Shown here one piece after another: positions 18,421-26,408 of a stretch of 64,000 bases of DNA (positions within the stretch are counted from its first letter, which is position 1; the number at the start of each line of letters is the position of its first letter). The notes under the pieces were generated by a model, which had not been told where the DNA came from, searched no databases, and saw only the letters and a list, made by a program, of their open reading frames with translations. Both the position numbers and the translations under genes were made by a program. Location: contig NZ_LT907842.1 of the NCBI RefSeq assembly GCF_900215245.1, positions 1,364,001 to 1,428,000 on the forward strand, in the 5' to 3' direction. This stretch comes from Pseudomonas fluorescens (GTDB lineage Bacteria; Pseudomonadota; Gammaproteobacteria; Pseudomonadales; Pseudomonadaceae).

Positions 18421-19595
18421 GGGGTAAAGCTTATATCGCGGGAGCCTATGAACACCCTACCCGTCACGCCACGGACCGCTCCCTGGCGCAGTTGCATGCC
18501 GATGTGGCACGCGGCGCCCTGGAGGATGCAGGGCTGAGCCTCGGTGATGTCGACGGCTATTTCTGCGCCAGTGATGTGCCGGGCTGGGCGGCGCCAGGCG
18601 TAGGGCCGTTCTCCATGGTCGAGTACCTGGGCATCCAGCCACGCCATTTGGATACGACGGAAAGTTGGGGCTCGTCCTACATGCATCAAGTCGCCCAGGC
18701 TGCACGCGCCATCGCCGATGGGCGCTGCCGCGTCGCCTTGATCACCCAGGCCGGGCGCCCGCGTGCCGAGCGCCAACGTCCGCAAAGCAGCGCATCAGCC
18801 CCCGCGTACAGCGCGTGTGAAGCGCCGTTTGAAACGCCCTATGGCGCTGCCGTGGTCAACCTCTACGCGATGTGCGCCATGCGCCATCAGTACGAACACG
18901 GCACCACGGCCGAGCAACTGGCCTGGATAAAAGTCGCGGCGTCGCACCATGCCCAACACAACCCACAGGCGATGTTGCGCAATGTGGTGACGGTGGAAGA
19001 CGTACTGAGTTCACCCTTGATCGCCGCCCCTTTGCGGCGCTTGGACTGCTGTGTGATCAGCGACGGCGGCGGCGCGCTGGTGCTGGTCCATCCGGCCATT
19101 GCGCGCTCGCTCAAACGGCCGCTGATTACGCCTATCGGTTCGGGCTATGCGATTAACCATCTGAACGGTGGTTACTTCGACCTGCTGACCTCGGGCGGCG
19201 CGCAATCCGGCGCCGACGCATTCAGCGAGGCGCGCCTGACACCGGGCGATATTGACTACGCCTCGCTGTACGACAGCTTCACCATCACCGTATTGATCCA
19301 GCTGGAAAACCTCGGTTTTTGCGCCCCTGGCCAAGGCGGTGCCTTTGTCGCCGACGGCAAGTTGATCAGCGGTGTCGGCCCCTTGGCGGTAAACACTGAC
19401 GGCGGCGGCCTGTGCAATAACCACCCGGGCCATCGCGGCGGCATGGCCAGACTGATCGAGGCCGTGCGCCAGTTGCGCGGCGAAGCACACCCGGCCGTTC
19501 AACGGCCGCATTGCGCACTGGCTCTGGCCCACGGCACCGGCGGCCTGCTGGGTTCACGCCACGGCAGCGCCACACTCATACTGGAGCGCCTCTGA
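18417..19595 (+). CDS. Thiolase-fold protein (SCP-x/lipid-transfer type) lacking the nucleophilic Cys
   Basis: The 392-residue thiolase fold is recognisable from the N-terminal AYIAGAYEHPTRHATDRSLAQLHAD, the central YGAAVVNLYAMCAMRHQYEHGT and the C-terminal NTDGGGLCNNHPGHRGG with the oxyanion His. Where SCP-x thiolases have VExxCxSG, this protein reads TESWGSSYMH, so the acyl-accepting Cys is absent; the C-terminal Cys-Gly-Gly is also replaced by HGTGG. Such proteins often pair with DUF35 OB-fold partners, and one follows at once. It may be a lyase (retro-aldol or retro-Claisen) or an atypical acyltransferase rather than a normal thiolase. Confidence 0.88.
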   Translation: MRGKAYIAGAYEHPTRHATDRSLAQLHADVARGALEDAGLSLGDVDGYFCASDVPGWAAPGVGPFSMVEYLGIQPRHLDTTESWGSSYMHQVAQAARAIADGRCRVALITQAGRPRAERQRPQSSASAPAYSACEAPFETPYGAAVVNLYAMCAMRHQYEHGTTAEQLAWIKVAASHHAQHNPQAMLRNVVTVEDVLSSPLIAAPLRRLDCCVISDGGGALVLVHPAIARSLKRPLITPIGSGYAINHLNGGYFDLLTSGGAQSGADAFSEARLTPGDIDYASLYDSFTITVLIQLENLGFCAPGQGGAFVADGKLISGVGPLAVNTDGGGLCNNHPGHRGGMARLIEAVRQLRGEAHPAVQRPHCALALAHGTGGLLGSRHGSATLILERL

Positions 19596-19596
19596 T

Positions 19597-19977
19597 ATGC
19601 CACTGACCTCACCGCACATCACCCCGGAAAGTGCGCCCTTCTGGGCCGCGGCCAATCAAGACCAACTGTTGCTACGCCGCTGCCTGGACACCGGCAAGGC
19701 CTACTACTACCCCCGCGATCACAGCCCCTTCACCGGCAGCACCGCAACCGATTGGATCGTCGCCAGCGGTGGCGCCACGTTGTACAGCTTCAGCTATAGC
19801 GGGCGCGCAGACGACGTGCATTGCATTGCCTACGTGACGCTCGACGAAGGGCCAACGATGTTGTCGGTCATCCAGTGTGACGCTGCGCACCGCTTGCGCA
19901 TCGGGCAACGGCTCAAGGTGGCGTTTGCGCCCACGCCGAACGGCCAAAAAGTCCCAGTGTTTGTTCCATCGGTTTGA
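19597..19977 (+). CDS. DUF35 OB-fold protein with degenerate zinc ribbon
   Basis: This 126-residue partner-type protein has the DUF35 layout: a short N-terminal helix (APFWAAANQDQLLLRRC), a rubredoxin-like ribbon and an OB fold (IVASGGATLYSFSYSGR onwards). The ribbon normally holds four Cys; here it reads RRCLDTGKAYYYPRDHSPF with only one Cys, so zinc binding is probably lost. DUF35 proteins bind thiolase-fold enzymes and help acyl-CoA binding. It starts 1 nt after the thiolase stop, which supports a complex. Confidence 0.87.
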   Translation: MPLTSPHITPESAPFWAAANQDQLLLRRCLDTGKAYYYPRDHSPFTGSTATDWIVASGGATLYSFSYSGRADDVHCIAYVTLDEGPTMLSVIQCDAAHRLRIGQRLKVAFAPTPNGQKVPVFVPSV

Positions 19978-20100
19978 TTGTCCTTTTTGAGTTGACGGTA
20001 AGACACGCGCCAGCCGATTTATCACTGCTAACTCACCCATTAATCTGTGCCCATGTTGAACGCAACGCCAACCCAACCTAAACAAAAAAAGGATTCAACC

Positions 20101-20733
20101 ATGAGCACGCCAACCCTTAGCCGTTTGAACAAAGACGACGCCGTAGTCCTGCTGGTCGACCACCAAACCGGGCTGATCTCGCTGGTGCAGGACTTCTCCC
20201 CCAACGAGTTCAAGAACAACGTGCTGGCCCTGGCGGACCTGGCCAAGTTCTTCAACTTGCCGACCATCCTCACCACCAGTTTCGAGCAAGGCCCTAATGG
20301 CCCGTTGGTGCCGGAGTTGAAGGAGATGTTCCCGCAGGCGCCGTATATTGCGCGCCCTGGTCAGATTAATGCGTGGGATAACGAGGATTTCGTTAAGGCG
20401 GTCAAGGCGACTGGGCGTAAGCAGATCATCATTGCGGGTGTGGTGACGGATGTGTGTGTGGCGTTCCCGACGTTGTCAGCGCTGGCGGAAGGGTTTGAGG
20501 TGTTTGTGGTGACGGATGCCTCGGGCACGTTCAATACCACGGTGCAGCAGGCGGCGTGGAGCCGGATGACCCAGGCGGGGGCGCAGTTGATGAATTGGTT
20601 TTCGGTGGCGTGTGAGTTGCAGGGCGACTGGCGCAATGACATGGAAGGGTTGGGGAATTTGTTGTCTCAGCGGATTCCTAACTATCGGAATTTGATGAAT
20701 GGGTATGCGGCGGTGACGGCGCGTCAGGGCTGA
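20101..20733 (+). CDS. YcaC-like isochorismatase-fold hydrolase
   Basis: This 210-residue cysteine hydrolase has the family triad elements: Asp in LLVDHQTG near residue 19 and Cys in AGVVTDVCVAFP near residue 118, with a Lys expected between. It matches the YcaC branch, whose substrate is unknown. AAAGGA precedes the ATG at 20101; the longer frame from 20047 lacks an SD. The 123-nt gap and lack of an operator suggest it is outside the TetR-controlled cluster. A decayed copy of the 3' end of a related gene is visible at 26409. Confidence 0.9.
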   Translation: MSTPTLSRLNKDDAVVLLVDHQTGLISLVQDFSPNEFKNNVLALADLAKFFNLPTILTTSFEQGPNGPLVPELKEMFPQAPYIARPGQINAWDNEDFVKAVKATGRKQIIIAGVVTDVCVAFPTLSALAEGFEVFVVTDASGTFNTTVQQAAWSRMTQAGAQLMNWFSVACELQGDWRNDMEGLGNLLSQRIPNYRNLMNGYAAVTARQG

Positions 20734-20759
20734 GGTTGAGGGGCGGCCCTCAAAAAACT

Positions 20760-20863
20760 GTGGGAGTGGGCTTGCCCGCGATGGCTGTGAATCAGTCGAT
20801 AAATTCGGTGACTGATACACCGTCTTCGCGAGCAAGTCGAATCGTCGCACCGCCGCTCCCACA
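20760..20863. repeat. REP inverted pair, right copy disrupted
   Basis: TGTGGGAGTGGGCTTGCCCGCGAT is followed by a spacer and then GCGAGCAAG...GCCGCTCCCACA. The right copy is interrupted by about 14 extra nt (GTCGAATCGTCGCACC). Confidence 0.75.
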
Positions 20864-20929
20864 TTTGATCTTCGCTGCTTTGAGTATTGGGGCAAGCCCA
20901 CTCACCACAGACGCGGTGTTTGCCCTTAC

Positions 20930-22087
20930 TCAGTCGAGGATCAGGTGCGGCAAAAACCGGCTGGAATCTTTGGTAATCAAACTATTGTCTTCCCGTACGC
21001 CAATCCCTGCGGCTTGATCGCCAATCACCCACGACCCGATCAGCGTGTAGCTGTCGCCAAAGCGCGGCAGCGGCGCGAACTCCTGGAGGATGAACGGCGC
21101 ATCGGTGTAGGGGCCGTCTTCTTTTACGATCAGGCCGTCGGCGGTTTGCAGTTCGATGTTGGCGCCTTCGCGGGAGAAGAACGGTTTGCGCACCCAGCCT
21201 TTTGGCACGGCTTTGCCGGGGTCGGTATCCAGGTGGGACGCGAGCAGGTTCGGGTGGCCTTTATTGAATTCCCACAACAGCGGCAGGATGCCTTTGTTGG
21301 AGAGGATGGCTTTCCACGCGGGCTCGAAAAACTGCGTATCGCACTGGGCAATCGCGGTGCCGAAGGGCTCGTGGAAGATGAATTCCCAGGCGTGCAATTT
21401 GAACAGGTGGGGAATCCAGCGATCTTCGAGGTCGACGAAACGGCCGTCGCTGGTCAGGCCGATGTCCTCGATGTCGATGTGGCGTGATTCGATGCCGACC
21501 TTTTCCGCGACGAGGCGCAGGTAGTCGGTGGTGCCTTTGTCTTCGACCGAGTCTTTCATCGAGGCGAAGTAGAACGGTTGGTTGACCTGCAATTGAGCGA
21601 AGGCCTGGTGCAGTTTGGTGTCGATGCTGTTGAACTGGTCGGCATGCTTGGGCAGCAGGCCGCGTTCGATGCATTGTTCCAGCCAGCCCCATTGAAACGC
21701 CGCCGCCTCGTAGAGGCTGGTCGGCGTGTCGTAGTTGAGTTCGAGCAGTTTGGCGGGCCCAGTGCCGTTGTAGGAGAAGTCCATGCGCCCGTACAGGTGC
21801 GGGTGGCCTTCGAGCCATGAGGTTCGAATCATGTCGAAGAACGGCGCAGGAATGCTCAGCCGTTCCAGCAGCTCTTCGCTTTGCACCACGCGGGCCACGA
21901 GGTCCATGCACATGTCATGGATCTCGGTGGTCGGGTCTTCGAGGTCACGCTCGATTTGCTCGAGCGTGAATTGGTAGTACGCGCGCTCGTCCCAGTAGGG
22001 TTCGCCGTCGATGGTGTGGAACAGAAAGCCGAGACTCTCGGCAGTCTGTTGCCAGTCAGGACGTTCTGCGCAGTGGATCTTCTTCAT
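20930..22087 (-). CDS. Glutathionylspermidine synthase family protein (YjfC-like ATP-grasp)
   Basis: This 385-residue protein is the stand-alone amide-synthetase (ATP-grasp) domain of glutathionylspermidine synthases. It shows MDFSYNGTGPAKLLELNYDTPTSLYE, GHPNLLASHLD, the nucleotide-binding VRKPFFSREGANI and the C-terminal GDSYTLIGSWVIGDQAAGIG. The N-terminal amidase domain of bifunctional GspSA is absent. It is the last gene of the yjf-like operon. The actual amine and acid substrates are not known for this branch. AAGGA lies 9 nt before the ATG. Confidence 0.9.
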   Translation of the reverse strand: MKKIHCAERPDWQQTAESLGFLFHTIDGEPYWDERAYYQFTLEQIERDLEDPTTEIHDMCMDLVARVVQSEELLERLSIPAPFFDMIRTSWLEGHPHLYGRMDFSYNGTGPAKLLELNYDTPTSLYEAAAFQWGWLEQCIERGLLPKHADQFNSIDTKLHQAFAQLQVNQPFYFASMKDSVEDKGTTDYLRLVAEKVGIESRHIDIEDIGLTSDGRFVDLEDRWIPHLFKLHAWEFIFHEPFGTAIAQCDTQFFEPAWKAILSNKGILPLLWEFNKGHPNLLASHLDTDPGKAVPKGWVRKPFFSREGANIELQTADGLIVKEDGPYTDAPFILQEFAPLPRFGDSYTLIGSWVIGDQAAGIGVREDNSLITKDSSRFLPHLILD

Positions 22088-22099
22088 GGCCCGGTTTCC

Positions 22100-22813
22100 T
22101 TAACTGCTCGACCCACCGCCGCCCCAGCCGCTGCGGGCGCTGGCTTTGCTGCCAAAGCCGCCACGCGAGGTAGAGGACGCCACGGACACCGGCTTGCTGG
22201 AGGAGCGCAGCGTGTTGGTGTAATTGCTGCTGCCGTACCGGGACTGATTCGAACGGCCGAATGTCGCCCCATTCGAGACCCGCTGGTTGAGCGTCGAGTT
22301 ACCGTAATTGCCGCGATCATCGCGATAGCGATACACCGGCTCGGAGCGGTAGCTGTTGCGATTGTTGCTGAGCATGTTGCCGATCAGCAGGCCGGTCAGC
22401 AGGCTGCTGGTGGAGAAGCCTGAGCCGCCACTGTTCGCTTGGGAACCGCCGGCTTGCGCATTGGCCGCATCGACCTGGGATTGGGTCACCTGGCCGGCGG
22501 CGGTCAGTTCAAAACCGCCGAGTTTGGGGATGAACTTGCCGGTGGAATCCTGCTGGCACCAGCCGGCGACAAAGTCGGCATCGCAATCGGTCTGGCTGTC
22601 GTACACCGGGGCAATGCGGCGATGCTCGGCCATGGCCGTCATGTAGGCGTCCGAGCACACGTCGACCGGCAGATTTTCATCGGCGCATTGCTGAACCGAC
22701 TGGAAGTTGTACTTCTTCTGCAAATCGTAGGTTTTTTCCGTCGGCCCACAACCGGATATCGCCATGGCGACCGACGCTGCCAGCGACAGCTGAACGTACT
22801 TGCTTCGTTTCAT
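22100..22813 (-). CDS. DUF1190 lipoprotein (YgiB/YjfM-like)
   Basis: The protein has 237 residues from the ATG at 22813 (GGAG, 6 nt), preferred to the ATG at 22831. A lipoprotein signal ends in ISGC near residue 22. The first half is cysteine-containing (QQCADENLPVDVCSDAY, DCDADFVAGWCQQ). The second half is low complexity, rich in Ser, Gly, Asn and Arg, and ends in GWGGGGSSS. It belongs to the DUF1190 family found with yjfC/ygiC-type synthetases. Function unknown. Confidence 0.87.
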   Translation of the reverse strand: MKRSKYVQLSLAASVAMAISGCGPTEKTYDLQKKYNFQSVQQCADENLPVDVCSDAYMTAMAEHRRIAPVYDSQTDCDADFVAGWCQQDSTGKFIPKLGGFELTAAGQVTQSQVDAANAQAGGSQANSGGSGFSTSSLLTGLLIGNMLSNNRNSYRSEPVYRYRDDRGNYGNSTLNQRVSNGATFGRSNQSRYGSSNYTNTLRSSSKPVSVASSTSRGGFGSKASARSGWGGGGSSS

Positions 22814-22831
22814 CGAGAGCTCCGTGCGCAA

Positions 22832-23260
22832 TCAGTACTGGGTGGGCGTCATGCACGCGGCATTCAACATGCCGACGCTGATGGCCACGGCGGCCACGTA
22901 GATACCGGCCGCGAGTTCGCCGTTCTTGATGCGCTCGGACGTGCCTTTGAGCACCAGGCTGGTCAGCAGAAAGGCCAACAGTTGGACGCCGGCGGCGATC
23001 ACCGCCCAGACGACGAAGTCGAGGATGCTGATCGAGTAGGCAATCACGTTGCTGGCCGGAATGGCGAAACCGATGATGGCACCGCCCAGGGCGACCGCCG
23101 CCGACACGTTGCCGGCACGGATCAGTTCGAACTCCTTGTGCGGGGTGACGCGGGTGTAGATGAACTGGAACAGCGCGAAAATGATCGCAGCCCCGAGGAT
23201 ATAGGTGACAAACCCGAACACAGCCGCCTTGTTCAGAGAGATGGAGAGAGCTTCTAGCAT
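22832..23260 (-). CDS. DUF350 membrane protein (YjfL-like)
   Basis: This 142-residue protein has about four hydrophobic segments (residues about 12-33, 50-72, 80-102 and 118-135) and is the DUF350 protein of the yjf cluster. AAAAGGA precedes the start. It lies between the DUF2491 and DUF1190 genes with gaps under 20 nt, so they are cotranscribed. Function unknown; it may anchor the PspA/synthetase system in the inner membrane. Confidence 0.9.
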   Translation of the reverse strand: MLEALSISLNKAAVFGFVTYILGAAIIFALFQFIYTRVTPHKEFELIRAGNVSAAVALGGAIIGFAIPASNVIAYSISILDFVVWAVIAAGVQLLAFLLTSLVLKGTSERIKNGELAAGIYVAAVAISVGMLNAACMTPTQY

Positions 23261-23275
23261 GGACGTGTTCCTTTT

Positions 23276-23950
23276 TTAGAGCGCAGTCAGGTCGGTTGTG
23301 TACAGCGAAATGCCCAGCGAGGTGCTCAAGCTGATGGTGCCTTCGGCGTCTTCTTCGACGGAAAACAGCAAAAACTCTCGGCGATCGGTCAGGCCTGTGT
23401 CGCGGGCGTACAGCATCGAACGGTGCTCGACGGTGTAGGCGGTCTCGGGGTTGATCACCTGTTCGGTCATCGCCACCAGTTCTGTCTGGCCAGGCTCGCT
23501 GCCCCACACGCGGGCGTATTCGACGCCGTAGTGGGTGTAGGTCGGCAGCCCGATCAGGCTTTGTGGCCCGGCCAGCCGACGCAGTTCCGCTTCACTGCTG
23601 ATAGTGACGACGCTCAGGTAGTTGAACAGGATCACCGACTCGACCTGCCCGGCGATCTCGCCGGTGGTGTGCACCTGCAGCCAGTAATCTTCGTCGTTCA
23701 TGTAGTAGCGCGACAGCCAGGTCGATTGCCCGAGGTCAACGCTGCCGTTGGCCCAGATTTCCTGGGAGCCGGGGATCACCACCGTGGTTTTCTCATCGAG
23801 CAGCAATTTCAGGCTCGTGTCGAACATCACGCCTTTGCCCGGCGCCAGGCCCAACGGGCCCGTGGCCGGCAGGGTTTGGCCTGCGGTCCATTTCGATTCT
23901 GTATTCGCTTGCGGGGCCTCAAGCCCCATCAACTGTTTAAACCATCCCAT
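23276..23950 (-). CDS. DUF2491 protein (YjfK-like)
   Basis: This 224-residue soluble protein begins MGWFKQLMGLEAP. The ATG at 23950 has AAGGA upstream and gives the usual family N-terminus; the longer frame to 24004 is likely an artefact. It is beta-rich with no signal peptide or membrane segment. It is the DUF2491 member of the yjfIJKLMC-like operon. Function unknown. Confidence 0.88.
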   Translation of the reverse strand: MGWFKQLMGLEAPQANTESKWTAGQTLPATGPLGLAPGKGVMFDTSLKLLLDEKTTVVIPGSQEIWANGSVDLGQSTWLSRYYMNDEDYWLQVHTTGEIAGQVESVILFNYLSVVTISSEAELRRLAGPQSLIGLPTYTHYGVEYARVWGSEPGQTELVAMTEQVINPETAYTVEHRSMLYARDTGLTDRREFLLFSVEEDAEGTISLSTSLGISLYTTDLTAL

Positions 23951-24173
23951 TGGAGATTTCCTTGAGGCGGGTGGAGGCGATGTAGAAGCGTTCGCCGCCT
24001 TCAACGCGCGTGGCGCCAGGCGGGTTGATTGAGGGGTGTCGAGCCGCGTTGGCGCGGTCGCCGAAGCGGTGAAAGCGGCAGGCCGCGTATAGGCGCAATA
24101 AAAGAAAAATCGACATGTCGTCCCGATTCCCTGGGTACTTGATTCCTGATGACGTCATCGCCTCGGCATTCAC
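23937..24173 (-). CDS. Possible small ORF bridging rhomboid and DUF2491 genes
   Basis: A 78-codon frame starts at GTG 24173, overlapping the rhomboid TGA (GTGA), and ends 14 nt inside the DUF2491 gene. An internal ATG at 24116 would give 59 residues beginning MSIFLLLRLYAACRFHRF. It exactly fills an otherwise empty 219-nt gap in a tight operon. There is no recognisable domain and the SD is weak, so it may be non-coding. Confidence 0.3.
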   Translation of the reverse strand: MNAEAMTSSGIKYPGNRDDMSIFLLLRLYAACRFHRFGDRANAARHPSINPPGATRVEGGERFYIASTRLKEISNGMV

Positions 24174-24730
24174 CCGGCATTAAACCTGCTGCGCGGCATA
24201 GAGAGAAGTACCTTGGCCGCAATAAACCCGGCGAGCGCACCAAACAGATGACCTTCGAAAGAAATCCCCTGGCGCGGCAGAAAGCCAAGGATCAGGCCGC
24301 CATACAGCACCGCCACCACACCGGCGATGATCAGGTTGCTCCAGCTGCGGTGGAACCAGGCGCGAGACAGCAGGTAGGCCCATAGGCCGAATACCCAGCC
24401 GCTGGCGCCGACGTGCACGCCGCTGAAACCGAACAGCCAGACCAGCGAGCCGCCCAGCAGAATGATGATCGCGCTGACGGCAATGAACCGGTTGAGCCCT
24501 TCGACAATGACCAGGCTGCCCAGCACCAAAAAAGCAATCAGGTTGGCGCTCAGGTGAGCGAAGGACGCGTGTAAAAAAGGTGAGGCGAGGATGCCGAACA
24601 GCCCCTGCACGGTTCTCGGGACCAGGCCGAATGCCATGAGGCTGTAACCGGTGGCGACATTGAGCAGTTGCAGCGCGACCATAAAAACGGCCAGGCCGGC
24701 GATTGTCTTGAAACCCTTGAGGGTATTCAT
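24170..24730 (-). CDS. Rhomboid family intramembrane serine protease
   Basis: This 186-residue membrane protein has about six segments. The catalytic Ser is in HVGASGWVFGL (near residue 110) and the catalytic His in FEGHLFGALAGF (near residue 162), so the dyad is intact. HASFAHLSANLIAF corresponds to the conserved His-Asn oxyanion helix. Placement between pspA and yjfK genes suggests it acts in the same envelope-stress module. The substrate is unknown. Confidence 0.93.
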   Translation of the reverse strand: MNTLKGFKTIAGLAVFMVALQLLNVATGYSLMAFGLVPRTVQGLFGILASPFLHASFAHLSANLIAFLVLGSLVIVEGLNRFIAVSAIIILLGGSLVWLFGFSGVHVGASGWVFGLWAYLLSRAWFHRSWSNLIIAGVVAVLYGGLILGFLPRQGISFEGHLFGALAGFIAAKVLLSMPRSRFNAG

Positions 24731-24772
24731 CCTGACCTCGAGGTAAAAAAAGGAAGGGCAGACCTGAATGCC

Positions 24773-24839
24773 GGTCAGTTAAGTGCAAGGCCTCTGTGGG
24801 AGCGCCGCTGCTTTGAGCATTTCGTTCACTTAACTGACC
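24773..24839. other. Long hairpin between the pspA-like and rhomboid genes
   Basis: GGTCAGTTAAGTG (24773-24785) and CACTTAACTGACC (24827-24839) are perfect 13-bp inverted repeats around a 41-nt loop that contains a REP-like TGTGGGAGCGCC fragment. It could attenuate transcription or protect the upstream message inside the operon. Confidence 0.6.
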
Positions 24840-24862
24840 TGCCCGGCCTGCTTCGGCGCTTT

Positions 24863-25561
24863 TTACTCAGCCGACTTTTGCTTCAGGCGTTCCAGAATCG
24901 CGTTGGCGCTGCCTGTGTCCGGCGTAATGCCAGCTTCGCGCAGCTTGCGCTCCAGGTCGTTGCCCGTGGAGGCCTCAGCCAGTTGATCCTGGGCTTGCAG
25001 TTCAGCGGCACGTTGCTGCTGCTTGGCTTGCAAGCGGTTCAGCGTACCGACGGCGGTTTCCAGCTTGCCGTTGGCACCGCCACTGGCGATGGACGCACTG
25101 ACCTGGGCCTTTTGTACGCTTTCACGCGCCTTGGCCATGTCCACTTGCTGGCGCAGGCTTTTGATCCGGCTTTCGGCTTTGGTGATGTCTTTGCGCATGC
25201 TCTCAGCGTACCCGCCGAACTCGGTGGTCTGCTTTTGCTCGACGTCACGCTCGTTGGTCAGGGTCGAAATGGCTTCGGCGACTTCCAGGGCGAGGTCTTC
25301 GCGATTGGCCTGGATAGCCGCCATCGCTTTGGACTCCAGGTCCTTGATCTTGGCGTCGTACTCGCCCACGCGATCAGACGCCAGCTTGTGCTTGGCCATG
25401 ATGCTGACCAGCTCACGCTTGGCGTTGGCCAGCGCCGTGTCGGCGTCGCGAATTTCCTGGTCGAGGATGCGCAGGGCTTGTTGGTCAACGATCGATTCGC
25501 CGACTTCGCTGGCACCGCCACGCAGCGCGGTGAACAATTTGCTCCAGATGGACTGAGTCAT
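24863..25561 (-). CDS. PspA/IM30 family protein (YjfJ-like)
   Basis: This 232-residue protein is almost entirely alpha-helical, with long heptad-rich stretches (RELVSIMAKHKLASDRVGEYDAKI and later segments). The N-terminus is amphipathic (SIWSKLFTALRGGASEVGES), as in PspA/Vipp1 membrane-binding proteins. GGGAG lies 6 nt before the ATG. It is the yjfJ member of the cluster and probably assembles on the inner membrane under stress. The partner ATPase PspF is not nearby. Confidence 0.9.
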   Translation of the reverse strand: MTQSIWSKLFTALRGGASEVGESIVDQQALRILDQEIRDADTALANAKRELVSIMAKHKLASDRVGEYDAKIKDLESKAMAAIQANREDLALEVAEAISTLTNERDVEQKQTTEFGGYAESMRKDITKAESRIKSLRQQVDMAKARESVQKAQVSASIASGGANGKLETAVGTLNRLQAKQQQRAAELQAQDQLAEASTGNDLERKLREAGITPDTGSANAILERLKQKSAE

Positions 25562-25578
25562 TGGATACTCCCGAATAA

Positions 25579-26268
25579 TTAATTGAAGAAACGTTCGAAG
25601 GCTTCGCTGGCGCGCTGCACGTTATCAACCAGGGTTTTCACCTCGGTCACGATGTTAGTCAGGCTGGAGTCGGAACTCAGTGCGCCAAACATGTTGTAAA
25701 CAACTTGCCCGTTAGGCATGGACTCGATACCGATCGAAGACAACGGGAACATTTCCCGACTGCGCAGCACTGCGTCATTGAAGGCGGTTACGTCGTTGAT
25801 GGACTCGACGTCGACCAGCACGGTGTCCACGATGATCTGCTCGCCCACTACCGCGATATAAATCGGCAAGCCCCCGAAGTCGTTCATTTCCAGCTTGATG
25901 CTGGACTCGGAGCCTTGAACCAGAGAAAGCGTAATGTCGTTGGACACCACTTCGTCCAACGCCTGAAAAGCCGTGAAGAGGCGATCGATATTCCAGTTAG
26001 TACCTGCGCTCATGAAATTCTCCGACATGAATGAGCCAGCCAGAATCGGCTGGCGAAGCTGTTTCTCCATCTGCTTGAGCAGGCTTCGGTTTTCGGGAAG
26101 CACCCAAGTCTCGTGTTTCACATAACCGGCGGCCGCCAAGCCCGCGCGCATCTGCTTCATGTAAAAGCTCGATGGCTTTTTCGCAGGCGATTTCAAGCGC
26201 TCTCCCTTGCGGCTTGTTGAATCGGTATCGGGCCCTGCTGGCGGGCTCGATGGAGAGCTGCTTTTCAT
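25579..26268 (-). CDS. DUF2170 protein (YjfI-like), first gene of the yjf-like operon
   Basis: The protein has 229 residues. It begins with a basic, Ser/Pro-rich segment of about 35 residues, then an FYMKQMRAGLAAAGYVKHETWVLPENR block resembling a small DNA- or partner-binding region, and the DUF2170 domain (IKLEMNDFGGLPIYIAVVGEQIIVDTVLVD) to the C-terminus. GAGG lies 9 nt before the ATG. Two perfect 12-bp palindromes lie 24-81 nt upstream. Function unknown. Confidence 0.88.
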   Translation of the reverse strand: MKSSSPSSPPAGPDTDSTSRKGERLKSPAKKPSSFYMKQMRAGLAAAGYVKHETWVLPENRSLLKQMEKQLRQPILAGSFMSENFMSAGTNWNIDRLFTAFQALDEVVSNDITLSLVQGSESSIKLEMNDFGGLPIYIAVVGEQIIVDTVLVDVESINDVTAFNDAVLRSREMFPLSSIGIESMPNGQVVYNMFGALSSDSSLTNIVTEVKTLVDNVQRASEAFERFFN

Positions 26269-26291
26269 GGTACTGACCTCGTTGTGAAAAA

Positions 26292-26349
26292 CTCACGCGT
26301 GAGAAAATCTACAGGTAATGCTCGGCATGCTCAATAGCTCACGCGTGAG
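26292..26349. promoter_or_regulatory. Twin CTCACGCGTGAG palindromes controlling the yjf-like operon
   Basis: The perfect 12-bp palindrome CTCACGCGTGAG occurs twice, at 26292-26303 and 26338-26349, 46 bp apart. Both lie just upstream of the DUF2170 start, so a dimeric regulator probably binds both. The regulator is not evident in the window. Confidence 0.65.
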
Positions 26350-26408
26350 ATTTTTTACCTGGCGTTTGCGCCCCAGCCAAAAGCCCCCCTTGGCCAAGGT
26401 TGACACGA

